Shown here piece after piece: positions 35,351 through 45,962 of a stretch of 64,000 nt of DNA (its first letter is position 1; every line of letters begins with the position of its first letter). Origin of the DNA: Whalleya microplaca (Eukaryota; Ascomycota; Sordariomycetes; Xylariales; Xylariaceae); the NCBI GenBank assembly GCA_022497155.1, contig MU385715.1, forward strand, positions 1,240,001 through 1,304,000, written 5' to 3'. A program made the translations under genes and the position numbers. A model generated the notes under the pieces. The model saw only the letters and a program-made list of their open reading frames with translations, did not search any database and was not told where the DNA came from.

Positions 35351-35747
35351 TAATTAACTGCTTAACCTCATTAAGCCGCATCCTTCTAGGTAGCTAGAGG
35401 GGGAAAAAAAAAAACCTAAAGAAACTTGCGCAGTTATATCAACTACTTCACAAATAAACAAATGACCTACTCTATTCATATCTCTTCAGAATGATGTGAC
35501 TCGAATAGATGCATTGATACCATAGACGAAGAAACAAAACATGAGACCCCCTTATACCGGATAATATTTCCTTCACAAATCTGTATGGTTACCCATATAA
35601 GCCCAAATATTCCCTGCACTCACATTTTATTTTCCTTGCCCATATACGTGCCTTGCCCGCTCTCCTCCAGCCGTCCATGTGTCAGGAAAGCCAGCTAGGT
35701 TAGCCGTATGCCCAGGTGACGGTGTCATTCTCTCATGCCCATCGCAC
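35351..35747. other. Intergenic, 3' side of the 2EXR gene
   Basis: About 400 bp with an A10 run near 35404. No gene is seen; it probably includes the 3' untranslated region of the 2EXR gene. Confidence 0.45.
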
Positions 35748-37274
35748 CTAGTCACCCCTGAATCCTCCCCGTCCAAACCCGCCACTCGGTCGTCTTACAT
35801 CCTTACTCCTAGCCCCAAGCTTACCTTTACTCTTATCCTTACTCTTAGCGTTACCATCCTCATCCTTAATAACAACAAACTTCTTCCCCTTTCCCTTCCC
35901 CTTGCCCTCATCCCCGGTCCCCATACCACCGATACCACCGACACTACTACCGCCCCCACCAGCACCACTAGCACCAACACCACCGGCCCCGGGCGCAGGC
36001 CTCGGATGCCTCCCGCGACACAGGCGAAACAGCACAACCAACCGAAACGCCGGCATGCCAGCGAGGACGTCGTAGACCCACGGGTGGCGCGCGTCGAACT
36101 GGATGTACTGCGGTGTGTGCACGGCGGGCGCGGGTGGCATCTGTACTAGGTCCATGCTAATCTTATGCGGCGCATCGACCGGGATGTCCAGCCAGTGCGC
36201 CTTGACCCAGATGTTGCGCAGGTCCGTGTACCGCGGGCCCGCGTAGCGCGCGTACGCCGAGTCAGTATCATCGCCGCGTGCCACTCCTCTCATGCCCGGA
36301 CCGACGCCGCCGTAGGGTTGTCGGTTCTGAATCTGGGTCTGGGTGTCCGCGCCCGTAGCTAGGCCCGCGAGGTCGCGGAGCACCGCAAGCGTGCCCGCGT
36401 CGACGGGGCCCAGGGCGTAGCGCTCATAGAACGCCAGCATCTTGGCCAGCGCGCCGCGGTCCTTAGCGTCGAGGAGCACGGCGTCCTCGCCTTGCGGCCA
36501 GAGGTCCTGGGGCACGGGCGCATCGGCCGGGACACAGACGTCGAGGACGTGGTCGAAGAAGAGGAACTCGCGCAGGCGGGGGCAGACCGCACGATCCGGC
36601 AAATCCTTAGCGACGAGCTGGTGTATATCATGCAGGGCGCCGCCCTGCGGCCCCGCGTCCGCGTGCACCAGCGACCGCAGCCCGATCGCGATCGAGGTGA
36701 TGTGCGCGCTGAAGGACGAGAGGTCGAACAGCCGTCTGCGGCCCTGGCGGTTGTTGTCGAGGTGGAGCTCCAGCTGCTGGCCCGCCAGGGGGCCTGGATT
36801 CGGAGAGGGTACGACCACGGCGCCGAAGCCCGACGCGTAGTCCCACGCGTGCACGATCAGCACGTCGCGCCGCGGGTTGAACCAGGTCCAGCGGCCCTCG
36901 AGGCCGGGCGCGAACCCGGGCGCGCGCAGCGGGAACCAGCTGCCGCAGAGGCGCGCGGTGCAGTAGCGCGCCTCGCGGCTGACCTGCGGGAGCGCCGGCG
37001 GCGGGAGCGGCTTGCAGGGCTGCGCGGCGGTGCAGGGGGGATGCTGCGGGGGGTGGGCGTTATTGGTTTTGTAGGATCGGAGACAGGCGGAGGAGGTGGT
37101 GGTGGTGCGCAGGAGCGGCTCGACTTGGAAGAGGCGGCGCGGCTGCGCGTAGGCCGCGAAGACCCATATCATGTGGCGAATCTCGGGCGGTAGCTGCGGG
37201 AAGAGCGTGAAGATGGGCTTGGGCTCGGGGGCGTGGCCGTGGCCGTGGTGCCTGGGCGGACGGAGGAGATCCAT
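35748..37274 (-). CDS. 2EXR-domain protein
   Basis: An intron-less GC-rich gene for 508 residues. Near the N terminus (residues ~20-45) FTLFPQLPPEIRHMIWVFA is the 2EXR motif, an F-box-like helix pair common in fungal proteins. It is followed by RRLFQVEPLL and, near residue 95, PQVSREAR, the second conserved 2EXR block. The middle part (residues ~110-400) is an alpha/beta region of unknown function with ARLCGSWFPLR and a YERYALG segment. The C terminus (~430-508) is low-complexity: glycine-rich, then Lys-Gly repeats, ending RRPSGGFGRGGFRGD, an RGG-like tail. The role is unknown; an adaptor function in protein turnover is only suggested by F-box likeness. Confidence 0.85.
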   Translation of the reverse strand: MDLLRPPRHHGHGHAPEPKPIFTLFPQLPPEIRHMIWVFAAYAQPRRLFQVEPLLRTTTTSSACLRSYKTNNAHPPQHPPCTAAQPCKPLPPPALPQVSREARYCTARLCGSWFPLRAPGFAPGLEGRWTWFNPRRDVLIVHAWDYASGFGAVVVPSPNPGPLAGQQLELHLDNNRQGRRRLFDLSSFSAHITSIAIGLRSLVHADAGPQGGALHDIHQLVAKDLPDRAVCPRLREFLFFDHVLDVCVPADAPVPQDLWPQGEDAVLLDAKDRGALAKMLAFYERYALGPVDAGTLAVLRDLAGLATGADTQTQIQNRQPYGGVGPGMRGVARGDDTDSAYARYAGPRYTDLRNIWVKAHWLDIPVDAPHKISMDLVQMPPAPAVHTPQYIQFDARHPWVYDVLAGMPAFRLVVLFRLCRGRHPRPAPGAGGVGASGAGGGGSSVGGIGGMGTGDEGKGKGKGKKFVVIKDEDGNAKSKDKSKGKLGARSKDVRRPSGGFGRGGFRGD

Positions 37275-37754
37275 CGTGCTGCGGTTTCCGTTGGTACTTA
37301 GCTTGATCCAGCTGGTGTCAGGGTCCGATCAACATTTCACTGTGCATGAGTGTATCCATATATGAGGGCTAGGAGCATTCATAGTGGGGGATATACGGCA
37401 GTGAGGAGGGGATCATGAGAAATAGTGCGAAGCAGCTGCCTGGCTGCGTTTGATGATGTCGTCTGACGATCTTCGTCGTTTAGCGACGAATGATTTTCTC
37501 ATTGGTTGGGGTATTAACTGTGCCGCAATCCTGCAGCTTATTAACAATCCGTTGGAGCGTGGTATTGTACGGAGTAGCGAAATATCCAACAAATATAGAT
37601 TTCACAACGCTTTATGATCACCAGATATATGGACAACTGGGAGCTACTGGTTTGGTTAGATGATAGATGTAGATAAGACTGTATCCTCTTTGGGCGCAGT
37701 GCGCTGACAGACATGAGACTGCTCCCTCTATGGCAGAACATAGTCCAGCTCAGT
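37275..37754. other. Intergenic, 2EXR promoter / MED4 3' side
   Basis: A 480-bp spacer. No gene is supported. It serves as the upstream region of the 2EXR gene and the 3' region of MED4. Confidence 0.5.
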
Positions 37755-38792
37755 TTAGTCCTCATCGTCATCGTCATCATCATCCAGCGTACTAAACTGG
37801 AATTGCTTCTTCTCGCCAGTTGGCGAGGCACTGGGTGGATTCCCACCAGTGCTGATGCTGCCTCTCTGCGCATTCTCGGCTGCCGCCTTCTGGCGAGCCG
37901 CATGCCGGCGCTGCTCCTCTTCCCGCCGCTTCTGCATGTCCGCCTCCTGCTTCAGCCGTTCCCGCTCTTTCTCTTGCTGGCGCTCCTCCTCCTCGCGCTC
38001 CTTGCGGGCCTTCTCCTCTGCCGGGTCGTAGTTCTCCGGGTCGATGCCCTGCTCGGCTATGTAGGCGATCGATGCTATCGCGCCCTTCCGCACCTGCTCC
38101 TCATTGGGCCAGGGGATGAACTCGAGGCCGAGGTTCGGGTTCAGGTGCGCGTTCAGGTGCTCTGGCAAGGTGGTGCCGCTCGACGTCGCGGTCTGCTGCG
38201 ATGCAGGCTCGAGGGCCTGCTGTATCGCGCTCGCCGGAATCTCGCCCGTTGGCTGCGATTGTGTGCCGTTTGGAGTCTCGCCGGGTGTCGTCGCGGCGGT
38301 TTCCGTAGTCCCGTTCTCGGCTTTCGGTTGTGAATCGCTGGGTGTGCCGTTGGTGGCACCAGCAGGTGGCATGGTGGTCTTGCTGATTCGGCGCGCATAG
38401 CTCAATAACTCGTCGTACTTGATATCGTAGCTGGGCCCATCTGGGAAGACTGTAGCTGATGTATTGACTAGCTCCTTGCGCGTATTGGCGAGCAGCTGTA
38501 GTGTGTCTTTGATCTGGCCATCGAAGGCGGCGGTGGCAGCACGGAGGTCTTGTATGCGACGGTAATTCGACTGATGAGTTTGTACTGCGATACCCGCGAT
38601 CAGCCATCAGCTCACACGTACACTCTGAGATGCGCAGAACATACAGTCCTCCAAGCCTTTGTTCAGCTCGATATCTGCCGCCCCTAGCTCGTGGACCTGG
38701 TTCGTCGATGGATGGTACTTAGCAATGGAGTCGACGAGCGTTCCCAAGGCCTTCTCGACGCGATCGAAGCAGACATCGAGCTGTTTGTCCAT
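37755..38792 (-). CDS. MED4: Mediator complex subunit 4
   Basis: A subunit of the Mediator middle module that links activators to RNA polymerase II in the nucleus. Two exons on the minus strand, 38792-38645 and 38584-37755, with a 60-nt intron (GTATGT...GCAG), give 325 residues. The N terminus MDKQLDVCFDRVEKALGTLV and the block LEDLQTHQSNYRRIQDLR across the splice are the conserved fungal MED4 start; further on YDIKYDELLSYARRISKTTM is the typical Med4 motif. The C terminus is disordered: a long Arg/Glu/Lys-rich coiled-coil-like stretch (residues ~255-300) and an acidic tail of consecutive Asp residues. The gene is divergent from QCR10 over a 454-bp spacer. Confidence 0.92.
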
Positions 38793-39246
38793 TATGAATG
38801 TTGTAAGCCAGTTGCGCTGCAGTTGCCGAGCGTGTTGAGAAAGGGAGAAGTATGTCCTGATTATTGTTCCGGAGAGAGCTTAATGCTGTTAGTGGCTCTA
38901 AATCTGTACATACATAACTCTGCGCGCAGACACACGCATAAGAACATTCCAAAGCTTACATAGCGTGATGTGGCTGAGCACTTAATGTGGCTCACGCGTG
39001 GCTGTTGATCTGTGGCTGTTGATCTGTGGCTGTTGATCTGTGGCTGTTCAAATGTGGCTGTTTACGTGTGGCTGAACAATCCCGGCCAGCCGGGTTCCCC
39101 CGAGGTCGAAGAACCTGGAATGTCGCGCAGGTCTACAAAGTACTTGCACTGGAACCTGAACAATTGAAGTTGTCACCAAAATCCACCAAATCAGCATCCA
39201 CCCGCAATTGACTCTGCGCCTTTGCATTCTTCGACTCCCAGTCAAG
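38793..39246. promoter_or_regulatory. Bidirectional MED4 / QCR10 promoter with tandem repeat
   Basis: The shared upstream region of two housekeeping genes. It holds a short tandem array at about 38998-39073, in which GTGGCTGTTGATCT is repeated and then decays to GTGGCTGTTCAAAT and GTGGCTGTTTACGT. No factor is assigned. Confidence 0.55.
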
Positions 39247-40050
39247 ATGGTATTCCAGGTACGACTACCGCAAGCTTGTTACGGCGTGAATAGTACCCAG
39301 CTTGCTGCGCTTCGCCGATCTGCTTGTGCTGAGCTCTTAGCTAACCTGTCCATGCTACAGACCCCCATTCGACGGGCTCCCGAATACCCGACCTACAAGA
39401 GCCCATACGGACCCAAGTGAGTGTGCGCCGATTTGATATGGAACCTCTGGAGATTCGCTGTGTCTGGTAGTGGGTGAGCTAGGGCGCCGGCTAGGCGGAA
39501 GACGTTGGACGACTACATGCCGAGGACGATATTTCGAGAGTGGTTTGGACTGGTGGCTGACAATGATGGACGAACAGGTACCACTACCAACCCAATGTGG
39601 CCGGGTTCACGTTGAAGCAGGTCACAGGACTGTAAGCACCATCCGATTTCCTTTCCTGCCCGCCGAAGCAACAATTTGGATATCTTGGAAATCCCTTGGC
39701 TGTGATTGGTCCATGGTTATAATGGCTCGAAACAGATGACAACACTGGGGCTCTGGAGAATGCAAGAGGAGGATGATGATGTTGATGATGATGCTGACGA
39801 GTCGGATTATAGGGGCTTCAAGGCCGGTGCCTTCGGCGGTGTCGCCCTCTTCGCCGTCATCTTCTACGCCTCCGGCATCCCCAGAGTACAGCGAGATATC
39901 CTGATGAAGATCCCCTTCCTCGGCGACTACTACGTCAAGGAGATCCCCCCCTCAGACAACGTCAGTCCTCATTCTCCCTTGCACCCCTTTATGGCTAGAT
40001 CTTTCTCTCTCTCTTTCTCTCTGTGCTAACTCATCATACAGCCCTTCTAA
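39247..40050 (+). CDS. QCR10: Cytochrome bc1 complex subunit 10
   Basis: A small accessory subunit of mitochondrial complex III. I read five exons: 39247-39258, 39361-39416, 39578-39631, 39813-39960 and 40042-40050, giving 92 residues. The reading is strongly supported by the resulting protein: an N-terminal part ending YKSPYGPKYHYQPN, then a single membrane segment (AFGGVALFAVIFYASGIP), then the fungal C-terminal pattern RDILMKIPFLGDYYVKEIPP and the end SDNPF. The first exon codes four residues and the last only Pro-Phe-stop, so automatic gene finders are likely to miss it or truncate it. No cleavable presequence is obvious. Confidence 0.85.
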
Positions 40051-40379
40051 ACTGCATACCTACCTATCCGGCGTAGTGGTTTCCTTCCCATAGATATAAT
40101 GGAGCGCGATGCAGGGATGTAGCGTGTGTATGACGGCGACCTCTTGTACAAAAGACAGACAAAACCAATAGATCTCGTTGAACCATCCTTAAATGCCCTT
40201 TTTGTGTGCCATTGACTCTATCCCTAATATGCTAGAAAGTGACCCGGGCCAGCTCATCTATTGTCTACTATTCCGGTGGTGGTGGTGGTGGTACAGTATC
40301 CCATGCTCTCTAGATGTAGTAGTCTGCCTCATCTCATAAAAACCATCCACCCCTCCCCCTGATGTACAGCCTACGATTT
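40051..40379. other. Convergent spacer
   Basis: The 3' regions of QCR10 and dihydroorotate dehydrogenase. A short GGT microsatellite (TGGTGGTGGTGGTGGT) lies near 40275-40291. No gene. Confidence 0.5.
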
Positions 40380-41960
40380 CTATTTCTTCGATTCGGCGAT
40401 CTCCCGCTTCATCTCGCCCTTCATGCGCGTGATGGTGCCGGCGCCGCCGTACACGAGACCCGTGTACACCATGGCCACGCTCGCGCCCGCGTTCAAGACC
40501 TCCAGGGCCTGGCGTCCGTTGCTGATGCCTCCCGTCGCGAAGATCACCTTCCGCTCCACCGGCGCCCGACTCGCACCCGCCGGTGGTTTGTCCTCCGGCA
40601 GCCCCGTGATCGTGCCGTCGATGGCCGCGATGCTCGCGTCCACCGCCTCCTCCTTCGCCTGCGCCACCGCCGCCCCGTCCGCCGCCAAGTGCAACGCCTG
40701 CCCGTCCAGCATCGTCCGGTACCGTCGAACCAGGTCCGCGGTGCGCTCGAACATCATCGGGCCCGAGTACCCCCCCGTCTCCGTCAACGCGCGCTGCTCC
40801 TTCGCCGTCAACTTCACACCCTTAGGCACGAGCCCCGTCCTTCGCTTCGTCGTGTTCCCGACAATCACGCCATCGACGCCGCTGGACCAGACGGCCTGCA
40901 CGACGCCCTCGATCTGGGCGTCCTCGTCCTCGTCGGGGGAGACCTTGACCATGACCCTCGGCCTCACCCCCCGCTCCGTGCACCGCGCCGCCTCCTCGAC
41001 GACGGCGCCCAGGATCCGCGCCAGCGGGCCCGCGGCCTGCAGGTCGCGCAGCCCGGGCGTGTTCGGGCTGCTGACGTTGACGACGAGGACGTCCGCGTAC
41101 GGCGCCAGCCGGCGCACGCAGTAGACGTAGTCGCGCGCGACGGCGTCGACGTCGCGCTCGTCCGTGTCCTTGTTCTTGGCGATCTGCACTAGGAGCAGTC
41201 TCCCCGGCGACAGGCTCCCGGTTGGCACTCCCGCCTCTTCGATGTTGGGGTTGGAGGGGTTGAGGCCGAGCGAGAGCGCGAACCGCCTCGCGCGCTCGCG
41301 CAGCCGCGCCGCCATCGCGTCCGCGCCCCGCGAGTTGAGCCCGTACCGGTTGACGAGGCCGTCGAGGCCGGGGACGCGGAACATGCGCGGGCGCGGGTTC
41401 CCCGGCTGCGGCAGCGGCGTCACGCCGCCGACCTCGACGACGGCGGCGCCGAGCGCGAACAGCGCGTCCGGGATCTCGGCGTGCTTGTCCAGCCCCGCGG
41501 AGATGCCCACGGGGTTCGCCAGGCGCACGCCGAAGACGGTGGTGGAGAGGTCGGGGTCGGATGAGCAGGATGGGGAGGTGAGGGGGGCGCGCTCGCGCGG
41601 GTGCAGGTTCAGCGGGTACAGGCTCTTCAGGCTGGCGACGGAGACGTCGTGCGCGTCCTCGGCGTCCGGGAAGACGAGCCGCAGCAGCCGCGGCACGATG
41701 TAGCGGTGCGGGAAGGCGCGCGTGTCCGTCGCGTAGACGTAGAGCGCGAAGCCGGAGGCGGCGATGGAGGTTGCGTAGAGGGCGATCTTCACGCGGGAGA
41801 TGGGTAGACTGTCTGTCGCGGCCGAGGCGGCCGAGGTCGAGGCATGACGGGCGGGAATTCGTGGATGGAGGAGCTGCTGTCTTGGAGCTTGTCGGGAGAC
41901 GGCGGCGAGGGAGCTGCTCGGCGAGAGCAGGCGCCGGGCTATTCGGTGTGCAGAGGCCAT
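40380..41960 (-). CDS. URA9: Dihydroorotate dehydrogenase (quinone), mitochondrial class 2
   Basis: The fourth step of pyrimidine synthesis: oxidises dihydroorotate to orotate, passing electrons to ubiquinone at the inner mitochondrial membrane. An intron-less 526-residue gene. The N terminus is Arg/Ser/Ala-rich (mitochondrial targeting), followed by a membrane segment (VKIALYATSIAASGFALYVY, residues ~58-77). FMN-barrel motifs: NPVGISAGLDKHAEIPDAL, GLVNRYGLNSRG, NVSSPNTPGLRDLQ with the class 2 catalytic Ser, VIVGNTTKRR, GGYSGPMMFERTADLVRRYR and the phosphate loop VIFATGGISNGRQALEVLNAG. An insertion of ~45 residues (Ala/Glu-rich, then GITGLPEDKPPAG-like) sits before the last FMN strand. The very GC-rich codon choice contrasts with the flanking accessory regions. 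Confidence 0.94.
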   Translation of the reverse strand: MASAHRIARRLLSPSSSLAAVSRQAPRQQLLHPRIPARHASTSAASAATDSLPISRVKIALYATSIAASGFALYVYATDTRAFPHRYIVPRLLRLVFPDAEDAHDVSVASLKSLYPLNLHPRERAPLTSPSCSSDPDLSTTVFGVRLANPVGISAGLDKHAEIPDALFALGAAVVEVGGVTPLPQPGNPRPRMFRVPGLDGLVNRYGLNSRGADAMAARLRERARRFALSLGLNPSNPNIEEAGVPTGSLSPGRLLLVQIAKNKDTDERDVDAVARDYVYCVRRLAPYADVLVVNVSSPNTPGLRDLQAAGPLARILGAVVEEAARCTERGVRPRVMVKVSPDEDEDAQIEGVVQAVWSSGVDGVIVGNTTKRRTGLVPKGVKLTAKEQRALTETGGYSGPMMFERTADLVRRYRTMLDGQALHLAADGAAVAQAKEEAVDASIAAIDGTITGLPEDKPPAGASRAPVERKVIFATGGISNGRQALEVLNAGASVAMVYTGLVYGGAGTITRMKGEMKREIAESKK

Positions 41961-42376
41961 TGCGAAGGAGGTGTATTGGGCATTCTAGCCCTCAATGGCA
42001 GATGGGTGGTGAGATGGGCAGATATTATTTCTTCAAGAAGTGGTTCAAACGACATACGACTTTTCGTCAGTCAGGACTTCGGCCGATGTTGGAGGTGGAT
42101 GCCGGCTGGTTGCCGGACCGTTTCCAACGACTGCCATCTGGCGGGCTCCTTCGCTTGCTTCCTATGTATCGTGTCACTTATTATTAGCAGCAAAGTACTA
42201 CTATGTAGTAGGCTTTCTACAATATGCTGTGTAAGGAGAGCTCCTAACAAAAATTCGTTGGTGTATTCGTATATACTAACATGTCAGCTCATTGAGGATG
42301 GTCTTTTAAATAAAGCCTCAGTTGGTATTGTTCGTGCACTCACCATCTCTGTCCTCAAAGACTCGAAGCCGACAGC
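41961..42376. promoter_or_regulatory. Bidirectional DHODH / ALG10 promoter region
   Basis: A 416-bp spacer between divergent housekeeping genes. I see no distinct motif beyond ordinary AT-rich promoter sequence. Confidence 0.4.
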
Positions 42377-44139
42377 ATGAGTACACCTTTTATTCTCCAG
42401 TCTCTCCGCCAGAGTCTCGTATTCGCGGCGGTTCGCACTTACATAACAGGGCCAGGGCCTTTTGTAAAGTCACTCGCGGTCTTCTCGTTTGTGTCCATCT
42501 TCGGTATCCTCGGTCGGGCATGGCTACTGCTAGTCTCTAGACACGCCCCGAAACCTTACCTCGTAAGCCCAGCACGCTTTACTATCTGACGTTGTGGCTA
42601 GGACTAAGCAAGGGTAGGATGAAATCTTCCACATCCCTCAGGCGCAGGTCTATTGCGATGGCCGATATGGTGTATGGGATGACATGATCACCACGCCTCC
42701 AGGACTGTGAGCTTCATCGACTATGGACCTTCATGCTGAGTTGCTGACTAAGTGGGTTCGCAAGCTACGTCTTGACCATCTTATTCAACAAGCTATCAGG
42801 ACTGACATGTTCAGTCTATGATCTTCGGGTGTTCAACGTCGACATAGTCTCGTACCTAGCTCTGATAGCTGTTCTATGCAGAGCCCGGCTTGAGCAGCCA
42901 TCATGGCCGAAGACACGCGCTCTACGCGGGTATTCGTCCTACGCCATCGGGACGGGAGCCAACATTGCGTTGTTTCCCATCCTATTCTTCTTTTCTGGCC
43001 TGTACTACACGGATGTCATCTCGACCTTCGTCGTCCTGCTCGCTTACGTCAATCACCTGAGACGAGTCAGTCGGGAGAGGACTTCGCTGGCAAATGACTC
43101 CAACACACTGCTGCTGGGTCTCCTTGCCCTGTGCATGAGGCAGACCAACATCTTCTGGGTCGTCGTCTACATGGGCGGACTGGAGGTAGTCCACGGCATC
43201 AAGACCCTGGCTCCAGAACCAGTGCCGACTCCCACGTTCAGCACGCTGTCGGAGCAGCTCGGGTTTTACGCGTGGAGGTACTCGCTGGGAGACATCCACG
43301 ATCCTCCCGTGGCTCTAGCATCCCCTATCGGTACGTACGTCTCGGCTCTCCAGTTTAGATGCATCGCTGACAGAGTAGACCTGGTCCTTTGCGTCGTGAG
43401 TATCGCCATTGCCGCCCTGTGGAACCTCGGCACAATCGTGCGCCGGTACGCCTGGCCGCACCGTCTTGTTCTCGCGGCCTTTATTTCCTTCATTGGCTGG
43501 AACGGCGGCGTCGTTCTCGGTACGTTTCCCTCCCTATCTTCAGTCCCATATACACACCACTGATTCCGCATAGGGGATAAATCAAATCATGTGGCAACTC
43601 TTCACTTGGCGCAGATGTTGTACATCTGGCCGCTCTTCGCATTCTTCTCAGCTCCCCTGTTCATCCCTCAGCTCTTGAACCTCGTCGGGAAGGCATACCA
43701 CTACACCACCACCAGCTCCCCAATCCCTAAAACCCAGCCCCAACAAGCAGCTCCTGCTCCCTCGAAGAGCCCCAGCCAGGCCCCAAACCCCAAACAAACC
43801 ACCGCCCTCAGAACCTTCAACCTCCTAGGACGCAGCCACGCCCTCCACACCACCCTCGTCCTCATCCTAGCTTCAGGTCTCGCGACGCTGATCGTCCGCT
43901 TCAACACCATCATCCACCCCTTCACGCTGGCCGACAACCGCCACTACATGTTCTACGTGTTCCGGTACAGCATCCTCCGGGCGCCGTGGGTGCGGTACGC
44001 GCTCGTGCCCGCGTACGTCGCCTGCGCTTGGCTCTGCTGGGCGTGTCTGCGGGGGAACCCGCTCCTCTCGACTTCGGGGGCGCCAGGGGTGCGGTGGATC
44101 CGGTCGCCGTTTATGGGTACGCAGGATAGGCTGCAAGGG

Positions 44140-44175
<36 letters not shown>

Positions 44176-44721
44176 GAGGAGGAGAAGGAGAAGGAGAGTG
44201 AAGCAAAAGAGAAACCACCCGCAAGCGATGGTGAACCACAACCCCCCAACCAAGACGATACTACTCCTCCCAGCAGAGAGGCAATCTCGTCACCAACAAC
44301 CTCCCCGCCAACCTCAACAGTCCTGATCCTGCTCCTCGCCACCACGCTCTCCCTAGTAACAGCCCCCCTCGTGGAACCGCGGTACTTCATCCTACCGTGG
44401 GTATTCTGGCGTCTCCTCGTGCCCTCGTGGGTGCCGTCCCCGTCCCCATCCCCATCCCCATCCCCATCCCCTCCCCCTTCCGCTTCCCAACCTCAACCTG
44501 GTAACGAACAAGCGGCGGCGTCGCAGTATCTGGGATCACAGGTCCTCGCAAAAATGGGAGAGGTATTGGGAGGATTCGACGCACGGCTTATACTGGAGAC
44601 GGCGTGGTTCGCGGCCGTGAACCTGGGGACTATGTACATGTTCCTGGCGCGGCCGTTCTACTGGTACGCGCCGGATGGGAGGGTGGCGGATGGGGGAGCC
44701 GTGCAGCGGTTTATGTGGTGA
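42377..44721 (+). CDS. ALG10: Alpha-1,2-glucosyltransferase ALG10 (DIE2 family)
   Basis: Adds the third and last glucose to the dolichol-linked oligosaccharide in the ER lumen, before transfer to proteins. Four exons, 42377-42562, 42618-42706, 42753-43519 and 43574-44721, give 729 residues. The DIE2/ALG10 signature is clear: PYLDEIFHIPQAQVYCDGRY, then MITTPPGL, followed by YDLRVFNVDI, LRQTNIFW-like CMRQTNIFWVVVYMGGLEV and, late, HPFTLADNRHYMFYVFRY. About ten membrane helices are visible. It is longer than usual: a low-complexity insertion (polyglutamine then Glu/Lys-rich, about residues 535-575, over a CAG microsatellite) and a Pro-Ser repeat (about 630-650) sit in loops between late helices. 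It ends with a helix and VQRFMW. Confidence 0.92.
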
Positions 44722-45479
44722 TGATGGCGGCTTTCATTCAGTATAGGAATAGATCCCATTGCATTGCACTGCACTACAAAACGAGCCGTGATAGACATGG
44801 AGATATGCCGGTGCTTGATAGCTAGGTACTATAAGATGAGGTAGGTATATCACAAATAAGCTACGTTAGATAAATAGATAGAGTTGAGTCAATCAGGGTA
44901 CTTTTCTCTCACTCTCTCTGTGCATTCATCATCGTCTATCTAGGTAGTATATCTAGCGTGTGGTGTCGGATGCGACTACCACGACGGCGGAGAGCTAGCC
45001 TTCATATGCTTATCTTCCTCTTGCTGGAGTAAGCTCGCGTATACATTTACATGTATGTATATACGCAGCGACTGTGCCTGCTTTCATCCGTCGAATAGTG
45101 TCGTAGTAGTGTGATGTGATCTGATGTGATGCCGTCTTCCAGATGTGAGAGGAGAGTAGGTGCCGGCTTTCCGCAAACCGGCACGGGTAGAGTTTGCTTC
45201 TCTTTTTCTTTTCTTTCATGCTTCCCTCCCTCCCCAACCCCGAACTCGTACCAGTAGTATGAGGAATCCCAAACGCCGTCTTCAAGCACAACCGTAACGC
45301 CATGTATCCCATTCATCATATCCCGACCCATCCGTGCCTGTCGTAGGTCGGTGGGGTTAGGTAGTCCGTGTATATGTATATATGTATGCCCTATATGTAT
45401 TCCCATATTCTGAACCATCCCGCTCACACACACACACACTCTCTCTCTCATCTCTTTTTCATCATCTTCTTCACATCTA
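44722..45479. other. Convergent spacer with microsatellites
   Basis: No gene is supported. It has (CT)n and (CA)n tracts (45425-45452) and ATGTATATA words near 45050 and 45370. It serves as the 3' region of ALG10 and the small conserved gene. Confidence 0.5.
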
Positions 45480-45962
45480 TCACAAACTCAACCGATCGAG
45501 ACTCAACCGGTCCTGACTCCGCGCCCTCTTAACAACCCCCAGCTTAAAAAACTTCTCCTCGCCACCCGCCGTGCGGCCGCCGATATACCACTTCTCGGCG
45601 CCGAGGACGTCGCGGAAGCCCTCGGAGCTACTATCGCTGCCGCGGCGGCGCGCTTGGCCCGGGATCGGCACGCCGCCGGCGCCGCGCGGCGACGCCAGGG
45701 GGAGCTGGTTCATGACGCCGGCGGAGCCGCGCTGCTGGGGGGAGGCGCTCTGCGAAGGTGATGCCGAGTGCGAGGCCGAGGAGAGCGACCGCGTGCCGCT
45801 GGGGCTCGTGCCCGTGGCGGCTTGCGAGGGGTGCGTGTGTTTGTTCGGCTGCGTCGAGGCGGAGGCGGCGGCGGATGAGGGGCCCGAGAGCGTCGTTGGT
45901 GTCTGTTGGCGGAAGGCGGCGAGGAAGGAGGAGAGGAAGAAGGGGCGTTGGGAGGAGGGCAT
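45480..45962 (-). CDS. Small conserved fungal protein, Ser-rich
   Basis: A protein of 160 residues from the ATG at 45962 (MPSSQRPFFL). The N-terminal two thirds are low-complexity (Ser, Ala, Pro, Gln) and probably disordered. The C-terminal ~55 residues look conserved: RRRGSDSSSEGFRDVLGAEK, then WYIGGRTAGGEEKFFKLGVV, ending with the repeated DRLSL-DRLSL. I know this C-terminal pattern from small fungal proteins of unknown function. The RRxGS context would suit basophilic kinases (inference). The frame continues upstream of this ATG for 94 codons without family character, so the shorter start is preferred. Confidence 0.7.
   Translation of the reverse strand: MPSSQRPFFLSSFLAAFRQQTPTTLSGPSSAAASASTQPNKHTHPSQAATGTSPSGTRSLSSASHSASPSQSASPQQRGSAGVMNQLPLASPRGAGGVPIPGQARRRGSDSSSEGFRDVLGAEKWYIGGRTAGGEEKFFKLGVVKRARSQDRLSLDRLSL

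Noticed and set aside
36492..37193. Long plus-strand frame opposite the 2EXR gene
   Set aside because: A GC-rich shadow frame of a well-supported gene on the other strand; Arg/Glu-rich composition is typical of antisense artefacts.
40362..41192. 276-codon plus-strand frame opposite dihydroorotate dehydrogenase
   Set aside because: An antisense shadow in a GC-rich gene, rich in Arg and His, without any domain.
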